Assembly (NCBI RefSeq): GCF_016648105.1
Contig: NZ_JACVVE010000002.1
Coordinates: forward strand, 1 to 64,000
Direction of reading: 5' to 3'
From: Pseudomonas sp. S31
Lineage (GTDB): Bacteria; Pseudomonadota; Gammaproteobacteria; Pseudomonadales; Pseudomonadaceae
Length of the DNA stretch: 64,000 nt
In this document: positions 35,600-43,927 of the stretch, piece after piece
How the letters are laid out: each line of letters opens with the position of its first letter
How positions within the stretch are numbered: position 1 is the first letter of the stretch
The notes under the pieces: model-generated
Seen by the model: only the letters and a program-made list of their open reading frames with translations
What the model was told of the DNA's origin: nothing
Databases searched by the model: none
Position numbers and translations under genes: made by a program

Positions 35600-36535
35600 T
35601 CAGGCAGGGGCAAAGCCGAACAATTGCTGGGGGTTGTCCACCAGTATCCGCCGACGCAGGGCAGCGTCCGGGGCCCAATGGGCCAGCAGGTCGAACAGCT
35701 GCATGTCGTCCGGCACCGGCGTTTCCCCGGCCTGGGCCGCCGGATGCGGCCAGTTCGAACCCCACAGTACCCGTTGCGGCGCCGCGGCGATGTAGCTGCG
35801 GGCGATGGCGGAGGTGTCGGCGAAATCCGGGGCCCCGCTGCGCGTGTCCATGTACGCGCCTGACAGCTTCACCCAGCCGCGCCCGCTGTCGAGTAGCCGC
35901 CGCACCGTGTGGTAGACCGGCGCGGCCTGGCCCTCTGGCTGCGGCACATGACCCATGTGGTCGAGCACCACATCCACGGGCAGTTTCGCCAGCACCGGCT
36001 CCAGTTCCACCAACTGGCTTGCCGGCATGAAGAACTGCATGTGCCAGCCCAGTGGGCGAATGCGCTCGGCCAGGGGCTGGATGTCTTCCACTCGCACGGG
36101 GTTGGTGCGCCCGAACAACACGCGGATGCCGCGCACGCCATGCGCGTGCAGGGCTTGCAGCTCGACCTCGGTCACTTGCAGGTCGACCACCGCGATGCCC
36201 CGGGCACTGCCGCCGAACTGTTCGAGGGCGTCGATCAGGCAGCGGTTGTCGGTGCCATACGCCGAGGGCGTGACCACCACGTTGCGGGTGGTGCCCAGGC
36301 GTTGCTGCAGGCGCCGGTAGTCGGCGACCGTGGCCGGTGGCGGGGTCAGCTTGGCACCGGGCACGGTGGGAAAGCGTGGGTCATAGATGTGATGGTGGCA
36401 GTCGCAGGCGCCGACGGGCACTTCGAAGGCCGGGCGCGGACCGGTGCTTCCCGGCAAGGCCAGGACACGGCTGGCGGCCAGTGCGGCGAAGGCGCCGAGT
36501 ACCGTGCGGCGCCGCCAGGCAGTTGGATTGGACAT
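35600..36535 (-). CDS. Tat-exported amidohydrolase (2-pyrone-4,6-dicarboxylate hydrolase-like)
   Basis: 311 residues. The N terminus WRRRTVLGAFAALAASRVLA is a twin-arginine signal peptide. The mature part is an amidohydrolase_2 TIM barrel with the metal motif CDCHHHIYDPRF (45-56), VLDHMGH, KLSGAY and WGSNWPHP, as in LigI-type lactone hydrolases. Cytoplasmic relatives hydrolyse 2-pyrone-4,6-dicarboxylate or other lactones; export of this one is unusual. Last gene of the minus-strand operon, 22 bases after the TerC gene. Confidence 0.85.
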   Translation of the reverse strand: MSNPTAWRRRTVLGAFAALAASRVLALPGSTGPRPAFEVPVGACDCHHHIYDPRFPTVPGAKLTPPPATVADYRRLQQRLGTTRNVVVTPSAYGTDNRCLIDALEQFGGSARGIAVVDLQVTEVELQALHAHGVRGIRVLFGRTNPVRVEDIQPLAERIRPLGWHMQFFMPASQLVELEPVLAKLPVDVVLDHMGHVPQPEGQAAPVYHTVRRLLDSGRGWVKLSGAYMDTRSGAPDFADTSAIARSYIAAAPQRVLWGSNWPHPAAQAGETPVPDDMQLFDLLAHWAPDAALRRRILVDNPQQLFGFAPA

Positions 36536-36557
36536 GGTTCATGGCTCCTTGATCTTG

Positions 36558-37277
36558 TTATTGGCATTCGCCATCCACACTGGGACGCAGCGCCCGTTGC
36601 CGCAGCAACGTACCGATACCCAGCACCAGCACCGCACACGTGGCGCAGGCCAGGTAATGCGCTGGGGCCTGGCCGAGCTGTGGCCACGACGCCAGCAGTG
36701 GGTCACCCAGGGCAAGCCCCCCGGCAACCCAGCCCAGCAACGCCGCCCCGGCGGCCACCAGCCAGCGGAAGCGGGCGATGGCGGCGAGGATCAACTGGCT
36801 GCCGCAGACGATCACCGGAATGCTCAGCAACACCCCCACGGCCGCTAGGGCAGCACTGCCATCCGCCGCGCCGGCCACGGCTACGACGTTGTCCAGCGAC
36901 ATCACCACATCGGCCACCACGATGGTGCGCACGGCGCTGAAGAAGCGCGCCGCGCTGCCGACCTCGGCCTCTTCATCACCGGCCAGCAGCAGCTTGCTGC
37001 CGATCCACAGCAGCAAGGCCGCACCCACCAGTTTCAGCCCCGGCAGGTCGAGCAGCTTCACCGCCAGCAGCAGCATCGCCACCCGCGCCACGATGGCACC
37101 GGCCACCCCCAGGAGCACCGCACGCCGGCGCAGCGCCTTGGGCAGATTGCGCGTGGCCAGGGCGATCACCACCGCGTTGTCGCCACCGAGCAGCAGGTCG
37201 AGCACCACCACCTGCGCCAGGGCCATCCAGGAGAACCCGGCGAACAGCCCCTGCAGGTCCAGGTTCGCAAACGTCAT
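36558..37277 (-). CDS. TerC-family integral membrane protein
   Basis: 239 residues with about seven membrane helices. The duplicated acidic motifs VLDLLLGGDNAVVIALA (near 25-42) and VADVVMSLDNVVAVAGA (near 117-133) define the TerC family, members of which export manganese or act in metal handling. It starts 3 bases after the citrate-type symporter gene stops and is clearly part of that operon, suggesting the imported substrate travels as a metal complex. That link is inference. Confidence 0.9.
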   Translation of the reverse strand: MTFANLDLQGLFAGFSWMALAQVVVLDLLLGGDNAVVIALATRNLPKALRRRAVLLGVAGAIVARVAMLLLAVKLLDLPGLKLVGAALLLWIGSKLLLAGDEEAEVGSAARFFSAVRTIVVADVVMSLDNVVAVAGAADGSAALAAVGVLLSIPVIVCGSQLILAAIARFRWLVAAGAALLGWVAGGLALGDPLLASWPQLGQAPAHYLACATCAVLVLGIGTLLRQRALRPSVDGECQ

Positions 37278-37280
37278 CGA

Positions 37281-38573
37281 CTACCCCCGTCCAACCCAGG
37301 GAACGACCCCGGTCAGCAAGGCGATCAGCAACAACACCAGGCTGCTGATCACCGACCATTTCAAGGTGAAGCGCTGGTTCTCGGCGTAGTCGAGGTTGAG
37401 CATGCTCACCACCAGGTAGGTAGACGCCACCAGCGGGCTGAGGATGTGCACCGGCTGCCCGACCAGCGAGGCTCGGGCCATCTCGATGGCGCTGATGCCG
37501 TGGTGCTGGGCGGTCTGTGCAAGGATCGGCAGGATGCCGAAATAGAACACGTCGTTGGACACCAGCCAGGTCACCGGGATGCTGATCAGCGCCGTGAGCA
37601 CTGCCATGTAGGGCCCCAACGCTGGCGGAATCACCTTGACCAGGCCATCGGCCACGGCGTTGGCCATGCCGGTGCCGCCGAGAATGCCGGTGAACACCCC
37701 GGCGGCGAAGATCAGCCCGGCCACCGCCAGGATCGGCGGCGCATGCAGTGCCAGTTGCTCCTGCTGCTCCTTGAGGCTGGGGAAGTTCACCACCAGCGCC
37801 AGGCATGCGGCGATCATGAACAGGTAGGCCAGCGGCAGCGCCTCCAGGCACAGGGCCAGCAGCAGCGCGGCGGTCAGGCCCCAGTTGAACAGGAAGCGCC
37901 AGCCACCCTGGCCACGCGCATCGGCGTGGTCGGCGAAGTGCCCGTTGAGGTCGATGCTGCCGCCCAGGCGTGCCCGCTCGCGACGGCCGAACCACCAGGC
38001 CAGGCCGAAGGTGTACAGGGCACAGGCCAGCAAGGCCGGCAGCAGCGGCACGAACATCTCGGCCATGTCCACGTGCATGGCGGTGGCCGCCCTTGCGGTG
38101 GGGCCGCCCCACGGCACCATGTTGCCCAGCCCGGCCACCTGCAGCAGCAGGCAGCACACCATCGGTCGCGACAGGCCCAGGCGCTGGTAGATCGGCAGGA
38201 AGGCCGACAGCACGATCATGTAGATGGTCGCGCCGTCCCCGTCCAGGGCGACGATGAAGGCCAGGGCCACGGTACCGATGAAGATCCGCACCGGGTCGCC
38301 ACGCACCGCGCCGACGATGCGCGCCACCAGCGGGTCGAACATGCCGGCTTCGGTCATGGTCAGGAAGTACAGCATGGCGAAGATCATCAGCACGCCGTTG
38401 GGCGCGACCATCTTCAGGCCATCGAGCACGAATTTGCCCATCTGGGCATCGAAGCCGCCGATCAGGGCGAACGCGCTGGGAATCAGGATCAGGGCAGTGA
38501 GTGCCGACAGCCGCTTGCTCATCAGCACGTAGATAAAGCTCGCCAGCATGGCGCAGCTGAGCATGATCAACAT
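37281..38573 (-). CDS. CitMHS-family citrate:proton (metal-citrate) symporter
   Basis: 430 residues, about twelve membrane helices. Family motifs include ALDGDGATIYMIVLSAFLP (around 110-130) and VPWGGPTARAATAM (around 155-170), as in Bacillus CitM/CitH which take up Mg- or Ca-citrate. Substrate here could be citrate or another tricarboxylate. ATG 38573 is the family-like start, with the downstream hydrophobic LSCAMLASFIYVL. Middle gene of the five-gene operon. Confidence 0.9.
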   Translation of the reverse strand: MLIMLSCAMLASFIYVLMSKRLSALTALILIPSAFALIGGFDAQMGKFVLDGLKMVAPNGVLMIFAMLYFLTMTEAGMFDPLVARIVGAVRGDPVRIFIGTVALAFIVALDGDGATIYMIVLSAFLPIYQRLGLSRPMVCCLLLQVAGLGNMVPWGGPTARAATAMHVDMAEMFVPLLPALLACALYTFGLAWWFGRRERARLGGSIDLNGHFADHADARGQGGWRFLFNWGLTAALLLALCLEALPLAYLFMIAACLALVVNFPSLKEQQEQLALHAPPILAVAGLIFAAGVFTGILGGTGMANAVADGLVKVIPPALGPYMAVLTALISIPVTWLVSNDVFYFGILPILAQTAQHHGISAIEMARASLVGQPVHILSPLVASTYLVVSMLNLDYAENQRFTLKWSVISSLVLLLIALLTGVVPWVGRG

Positions 38574-38643
38574 GGATCGGACCTTCTTTTTATAGTTGTC
38601 AGGCGTGCAGCGCCAGCCACTGGCCGGCGCGCTCAAGGGCGGG

Positions 38644-39351
38644 TTACACCGGCAACCCCTTGCTCCGCAGCAGTGCGTCGAAGCGCTCCGGGTCGGCGGT
38701 GCCTTCCTGGTTGGTCTTGCGGATGCCCGCTTCACGCTCCAGGTGCGCGTGAGTGCGTGGTAGCAACGCAGCGGCATCTTCGGCGCGGATCGCGATCACC
38801 CCGTCGGCGTCGCCCAGTACCAGGTCTCCCGGCAACACCGCAAGGCCCGCGCAGGCCACCGGCACGTTGATCTCGCCTGGGCCGTCCTTGCTCGGGCCGC
38901 GGTGGGTATGGCCCGCCGCGAACACTGGGACGATGCCTTCGGCCAGCTCCTCGAGGTCACGCACCGCACCATCGATGACGATGCCACCGAGCTTGACCCG
39001 CAACGCGGTGGTGCGCACCAGGCCGCCGATCACCGCCTGGCTGGTATCGCCACCGCCGTCGATCACCAGCACGTCACCCGGCTGCACCATCATCAGCGCC
39101 TTGTGCACCATCAGGTTGTCACCGGGGCGCACACGTACGGTAAAGGCCGGGCCGCACAGTTTGAGCGCTGGGTCACCATGGTAGGCACGCAGGCCACGGG
39201 CGCCGATACAGCGGCCCATGCAGTCGCCGGCGACGGCCACCGGAATTTCCCGGAAGGCCTCGACCAGGGTCGGGTCCAGCAGGTTGACGCGTGGGTTGAT
39301 GCGGTAGCCAGCGGGCCATTCGCTGGACGATGAAGAGTAAGAAGCAGACAT
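38644..39351 (-). CDS. RraA-like aldolase/decarboxylase (HMG/CHA aldolase family)
   Basis: 235 residues. The RraA fold with the catalytic signature of class II pyruvate aldolases: GGGD (to Asp102), then about 29 residues later VIDGAVRD with Arg131-Asp132. Relatives cleave 4-hydroxy-4-methyl-2-oxoglutarate or 4-carboxy-4-hydroxy-2-oxoadipate to pyruvate, or decarboxylate oxaloacetate. An N-terminal serine-rich extension (SASYSSSSSE) is atypical. 15 bases downstream of the dehydrogenase gene. Confidence 0.87.
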   Translation of the reverse strand: MSASYSSSSSEWPAGYRINPRVNLLDPTLVEAFREIPVAVAGDCMGRCIGARGLRAYHGDPALKLCGPAFTVRVRPGDNLMVHKALMMVQPGDVLVIDGGGDTSQAVIGGLVRTTALRVKLGGIVIDGAVRDLEELAEGIVPVFAAGHTHRGPSKDGPGEINVPVACAGLAVLPGDLVLGDADGVIAIRAEDAAALLPRTHAHLEREAGIRKTNQEGTADPERFDALLRSKGLPV

Positions 39352-39366
39352 CGGGCACCTCGGCAA

Positions 39367-40338
39367 TCAGGAAAGAACGGTAGGGTTCACACAGGCACTG
39401 GGCGCAGGCGGGTTGCCGTCGAGGAAACCAAGCACGTTGCGCACCGCGCCCACGGCCATGCCGGCCAGGGCCGCCGGGGTCGAGCCACCGACGTGCGGGG
39501 TCAGCACCAGGTTGTCCAGTTCAAGCAAGGGGTTGCCCGGCGCCAGCGGCTCCTCGGCCATGGTGTCGAGCCCCGCGGCATGCAGCTGGCCGCTGCGTAG
39601 CGCCGCGATCAGCGCCGGCTCGTCGATCACCTCGCCACGGGCAGTGTTGACCAGCACCGCGCCCTTGGGCAGCGCGGCCAATTCAGCGGCGCCAATCAGG
39701 TTGCGGGTCTGCCTGGTCAGGGGGATGTGCAGCGACAACACCTGGCTGCGCGGCAGCAGGTCGTGCAGGCTGGACATTCGCTCGGCACCCAGCAGGTCAG
39801 CATCGGCCGGCAGGAACGGGTCGTACACCACCGCACTCATGCCCAGCGCCTGGCAAGCCAGCCACAGCTTGCGGGCGACCTGGCCGAAGCCGACCAAGCC
39901 CAAGGTGCGACCGCTCAATTCCAGGCCGTCCTGGGCCCGCGACCAACGCCCCTGGCGCAGCTCGCGGTCCATCCAGCCGATACGCCGGGAAGCTGCCAGC
40001 AACAGGCCAAGGGTCATTTCCGCTACCGATTTCGCGTTGGCGCCAGGGGTCACGTATACCGGAATGCCACGGGCGGTGGCTGCTTCCACGGCGATGTTGC
40101 TGACGCCGACGCCGTGCTTGCTGATGACCTTGAGCTGCCTCGCTGCGGCGATGGCGGTCGGGGTGAGATCCAGGGTGCGCGAGATGATCGCGTCCACCGG
40201 CTCCTCGCTCAGCAGTCGTTCGATATCGGCAGGGCCTTGGCCCTGGGGGACGTACAGCACGCGGTGGCCGCCTGCTTCGAGCAGGTCGCGCCCGGCAGGG
40301 GCCAGGGTGGGGGCCGTGACGAGGACGGTGTAGGGCAT
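39367..40338 (-). CDS. NAD(P)-dependent D-2-hydroxyacid dehydrogenase
   Basis: 323 residues. Rossmann domain with GLVGFGQVA (148-156) and the catalytic set Arg234 (NTARGEVID), Glu263 and His282 (TPHVGGS). Phosphoglycerate-dehydrogenase-like subgroup. First gene of the minus-strand operon; it would interconvert a D-2-hydroxy acid and the 2-oxo acid on which the RraA-like aldolase could act. Start ATG 40338 (MPYTVLVTAP) is preferred over an upstream ATG. Confidence 0.9.
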   Translation of the reverse strand: MPYTVLVTAPTLAPAGRDLLEAGGHRVLYVPQGQGPADIERLLSEEPVDAIISRTLDLTPTAIAAARQLKVISKHGVGVSNIAVEAATARGIPVYVTPGANAKSVAEMTLGLLLAASRRIGWMDRELRQGRWSRAQDGLELSGRTLGLVGFGQVARKLWLACQALGMSAVVYDPFLPADADLLGAERMSSLHDLLPRSQVLSLHIPLTRQTRNLIGAAELAALPKGAVLVNTARGEVIDEPALIAALRSGQLHAAGLDTMAEEPLAPGNPLLELDNLVLTPHVGGSTPAALAGMAVGAVRNVLGFLDGNPPAPSACVNPTVLS

Positions 40339-40447
40339 GGGGATAACTCCGGCCGTTGTTCTTGTGTTCGTTGGCCCGAAGTATCTCGGCAATAACCGTT
40401 CGATTCTATTACCGTTTTTTCACTTAACCTTTCCTGCAAGGAAAGAT

Positions 40448-41329
40448 TCACCCCGCTTCGGCCAGCAACGTCATGAACCGCGTCGTGGCGGGCGACAGGT
40501 AGCTGCCTGCCCGGTGCAGGATGCCAAAGCGCCGATGCAAGGTCAGCGCCTGGTCCTCGACAGGGATCTCCACCAGGTCATAGGCACGGCCAAAAGTCCC
40601 GAGGTTGCGCCGCGAGACAAAGCTCAGCAGGCCGGTTTCGGCGATCAGCTGCGGCGCGGCGGCGATCGCGTTGGTGACGATGGCCACTGCGGGCGCCGGC
40701 TGGCCGTGCCCGAGGAAGGCGGCGTCCAACCATTGCCGGGTGGCCACCGTGGGGGGCGACAATAGCCAGCGGTACTCGGCAAAGCATCCAAGGGTGGCTA
40801 CCCGGCCGGCCAGGGGGTGGCTGCGATGGGCGACCACCACCACTTCATCGGAACTGATCTGTTGCTCCTGGAGTTCGTCGTCGCCCTGCCCCAGCGGCCC
40901 GACCACGATATCGAGCTGGTCCTTGCGCAGTTGCTCTCGCAACACATCGTTCATGCCGATCTGCAGCTCGACCACCACCGCCGGTGCCTCCTTCTGCAAG
41001 GCACTGCAGGCGGCGGGCAGCAGGTAATCGGCGCTGGTGGCTGCGGCCCCGACCCGCACGCTGCCGCTCAGGCCCTGGCCGAGCGAAGCGGTTTGCCGTT
41101 GGGTCTGGTCCAGCAGCCGTTCGACCGCGACGGCATTGTCCAGCAGCAAGCGCCCCGCTTCGGTCAGGCGGATACTGCGCCCCACCCGCTGGAACAGTTC
41201 AGCGGCGTATTGGGTTTCCAGGCGATCGATGCATTTGGAAAGCGCCGACGGCGAGATGTGCAGCGCTTCGGCGGCGCGGCTGAGGTGGCCGAGCTGGGCC
41301 ACTTTTATGAAGTAGGACAAATCACGCAT
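40448..41329 (-). CDS. LysR-family regulator, CynR/GalR-like
   Basis: 293 residues. Helix-turn-helix FIKVAQLGHLSRAAEALHISPSALSKCIDRLE (7-38), effector domain 90-290. Immediately upstream of and co-directional with the carboxylate operon (109-base gap), so the likely activator. LysR proteins of protocatechuate/gallate pathways are similarly placed. Its own gene ends in front of the operon promoter. Confidence 0.9.
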   Translation of the reverse strand: MRDLSYFIKVAQLGHLSRAAEALHISPSALSKCIDRLETQYAAELFQRVGRSIRLTEAGRLLLDNAVAVERLLDQTQRQTASLGQGLSGSVRVGAAATSADYLLPAACSALQKEAPAVVVELQIGMNDVLREQLRKDQLDIVVGPLGQGDDELQEQQISSDEVVVVAHRSHPLAGRVATLGCFAEYRWLLSPPTVATRQWLDAAFLGHGQPAPAVAIVTNAIAAAPQLIAETGLLSFVSRRNLGTFGRAYDLVEIPVEDQALTLHRRFGILHRAGSYLSPATTRFMTLLAEAG

Positions 41330-41350
41330 GTCGCGCCTCGATTCAGGTAA

Positions 41351-42277
41351 TCAAACAGCAGGCAGGATGCTCACATCCGGCAGCGCCACCGCAGCCGCCT
41401 CCTCTTGCAGAAACACACTCAAACGCCGCAACCGCTCGCCCCCCGGCCGGGTCCGAGGCCACACCATGTAGTAGTCCATGCCGCTGGGCACCGCCGTCGG
41501 CCACGGCAGGCTCAGGCGCCCCTGGGCCACGTCCTCGGCCACCATCAGCAGGTCGCCCATGGAGATCCCATACCCGCGCGCGGCCGCGATCATGCCCAGC
41601 TCCAGGGTGTCGAACACCTGCCCGCCCTTGAGCGAGACCTTGTCGCCGAGCCCCATGCGCTCGAGCCATTCGCGCCAGTCGCGTTTGTCCGGGGTCGGGT
41701 GCAGCAACTCGATGCCGGCCAGCCGGCGTTCGTCCCAGGGGCCGTCGTCGAGCAGGTCGGGCGCGCCCACCGGGATCAACAGCTCGGCGAACAGCCGGCG
41801 CACTTCCCAGTCCGGCGGAAACACTCCGTCGCTGAGCAATACCGCGCAGTCGAACGGTTCCTGGTTGAAGTCGACATGGTCGACGTCCATCCAGGCGCTG
41901 GTCAACTGCACCTCGTTGCCCGGCTGCAGGTGGCGAAAGCGGCTCAGGCGCGCCAGCAACCAGCGCATGGTCAGGGTCGAGGGGGCTTTCATGCGCAGGA
42001 TGTCATCTTCACCGCGCAAGGTGTCGCAAGCCCGCTCCAACGCCGCGAAGCCTTCACGCACACCGGGCAGCAGCACCCGCGCCGCCTCGGTCAATTGCAG
42101 GCTGCGGCCGCTGCGCACGAACAGGCGGCAGGCAAAATGCTCTTCGAGGGTGCGGATGTGCCGGCTGACCGCGCTCTGGGTGATCGACAGTTCTTCCCCG
42201 GCGCGGGTGAACGAGCTCAGCCGGGCGGCAGCTTCGAATGCACGTAACGCATACAAAGGGGGCAGCTGTCTGGACAT
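41351..42277 (-). CDS. LysR-family regulator, GcvA type
   Basis: 308 residues, start ATG 42277 (MSRQLPPLYALRAFEAAARLSSFTRA). Helix-turn-helix AGEELSITQSAVSRHIRTLEEHFACRLF; GcvA-like effector domain. Divergent from the MATE pump gene across a 167-base gap and therefore a candidate regulator of it, although it lies only 21 bases upstream of the previous LysR gene on the same strand. Confidence 0.9.
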   Translation of the reverse strand: MSRQLPPLYALRAFEAAARLSSFTRAGEELSITQSAVSRHIRTLEEHFACRLFVRSGRSLQLTEAARVLLPGVREGFAALERACDTLRGEDDILRMKAPSTLTMRWLLARLSRFRHLQPGNEVQLTSAWMDVDHVDFNQEPFDCAVLLSDGVFPPDWEVRRLFAELLIPVGAPDLLDDGPWDERRLAGIELLHPTPDKRDWREWLERMGLGDKVSLKGGQVFDTLELGMIAAARGYGISMGDLLMVAEDVAQGRLSLPWPTAVPSGMDYYMVWPRTRPGGERLRRLSVFLQEEAAAVALPDVSILPAV

Positions 42278-42444
42278 GGGGCACCTGTGAAGCGGGACGC
42301 TGATGGACTGCAGAGGATCATATATCCATGAGTTCAACTCATGCCAATCATCGCTTTTATCCTTTTGTGCAAAGCTGACCGAAGCCTCAGAATCGTCGCC
42401 TCGCCGCCCTCATGGCGTCATTCCCAGGAACAAGGATCCCTCCC

Positions 42445-43827
42445 ATGCATGTCGCGCCCGCCACAGAACTCAAGGCACTGCTACGCCTGGCTGGGCCGCT
42501 GGTAGCCTCGCAGTTGGCGCACATGCTGATGGTGCTGACCGACACCCTGATGATGGCTCGCATCAGCCCGCAGGCGCTGGCCGGTGGCGGCCTGGGCGCA
42601 GCCAGCTATTCGTTCGTGTCGATCTTCTGCCTGGGTGTCATCGCCGCGGTCGGTACCCTGGTAGCCATCCGCAAGGGCGCCAACGACATCACCGGAGCCA
42701 CCCGCCTGGCGCAGAACGGCATCTGGCTGGCCTGGGGCCTGGCGCTGGTGGCAGCCCTGGCCCTGTGGAACCTCAAGCCGGTGCTGTTGTTGTTCGGCCA
42801 ACAGCCTGACAACGTCGACGCCGCCGCCGAGTTCCTCACCCTGCTGCCACTGGCCCTGCCCAGCTACCTGACGTTCATGGCCCTGCGCGGCTTCACCAGC
42901 GCCCTCGGCCACTCGACCCCAGTGATGGTCATCAGCCTGGTCGGCACGGTGCTCAACTACCTGTTCAACCACGCCCTGATCGAAGGCATGTTCGGCCTGC
43001 CCAAGCTCGGCCTGATGGGCATCGGCCTGGTCACCGCCGTGGTATCGCTGGGCATGGCCATCGCCCTGGCGCTGTACATCCGCTGGCACCCGATCTACAC
43101 CGCCTACCCGCTGCGCCAGGGCCTGTGGCGCCCGTCGCTGACGGCGCTGCGCGAGCTGTGGCGGTTGGGTCTGCCTATCGGCGGCACGTACATGGTGGAG
43201 GTTGGCCTGTTCGCCTTCGCCGCGCTGTGCATGGGCGTGCTGGGCAGCACCGAGCTGGCGGCGCACCAGATCGCACTGCAGATCGTCTCCACCGCGTTCA
43301 TGGTGCCGACCGGGCTTTCCTATGCGGTCACCATGCGCGTGGGGCTCTACTACGGCGGCGGCAACCTGCTGGCGGCGCGCAGCGCCGGGCGGGTGGGGAT
43401 CGGTTTCGGGGCGATGATCATGTTCGGTTTCGCGGCGTTGTTCCTGCTTCTGCCGGACACACTGGTAGGGCTGTTCATCGACCGAAATGACCCAGGCTTT
43501 GCAGGCATCTATCAACTGGCCGTGCAACTGGTGATGGTGGCGGCATGGTTCGAGCTGTTCGACGGCATGCAGACCATCGCCATGGGCTCGATCCGGGGGT
43601 TGAAGGATGCCAAGACCACCTTCCTCATCGGGTTGTGCTGCTACTGGCTGGTGGGCGCGCCGAGTGCCTGGCTGTTCGCCTTCAACCTTGGCGGTGGCGC
43701 GGTGGGGATCTGGTGGGGGTTGGCGTTGGGGCTGGCCTGTGCGGCGGTGGCGTTGACCCTGGGGTTCGAGTGGCGGATGAAGCGGTTGATGGGGAAGGCT
43801 GGGCTTGGGGCCGCCGCTTCGGCCTGA
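42445..43827 (+). CDS. MATE-family multidrug efflux pump (NorM/PmpM-like)
   Basis: 460 residues, twelve membrane helices in two MatE repeats (about 10-170 and 235-400; VLTDTLMMARISPQALAGGGLGA and GSTELAAHQIALQIVSTAFMVP). Exports cationic drugs in exchange for H+ or Na+. ATG 42445 chosen (MHVAPATELKALL) over an upstream in-frame ATG at 42412. Confidence 0.93.
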   Translation: MHVAPATELKALLRLAGPLVASQLAHMLMVLTDTLMMARISPQALAGGGLGAASYSFVSIFCLGVIAAVGTLVAIRKGANDITGATRLAQNGIWLAWGLALVAALALWNLKPVLLLFGQQPDNVDAAAEFLTLLPLALPSYLTFMALRGFTSALGHSTPVMVISLVGTVLNYLFNHALIEGMFGLPKLGLMGIGLVTAVVSLGMAIALALYIRWHPIYTAYPLRQGLWRPSLTALRELWRLGLPIGGTYMVEVGLFAFAALCMGVLGSTELAAHQIALQIVSTAFMVPTGLSYAVTMRVGLYYGGGNLLAARSAGRVGIGFGAMIMFGFAALFLLLPDTLVGLFIDRNDPGFAGIYQLAVQLVMVAAWFELFDGMQTIAMGSIRGLKDAKTTFLIGLCCYWLVGAPSAWLFAFNLGGGAVGIWWGLALGLACAAVALTLGFEWRMKRLMGKAGLGAAASA

Positions 43828-43832
43828 CATGA

Positions 43833-43927
43833 GGGCCCTTTCGCGGGTGAACCCGCTCCCACAGGGATCGTGTTATTTCGAAGGCAACATTGTACCTGTG
43901 GGAGCGGGTTTACCCGCGAAGAGGCCC
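43833..43927. repeat. REP element pair 6
   Basis: GGGCCCTTTCGCGGGTGAAC...CTCCCACAG and an inverted partner ending GCGAAGAGGCCC, spaced by about 30 bases between convergent MATE and GGDEF/EAL genes; the right end touches the stop codon of the latter. Confidence 0.9.
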
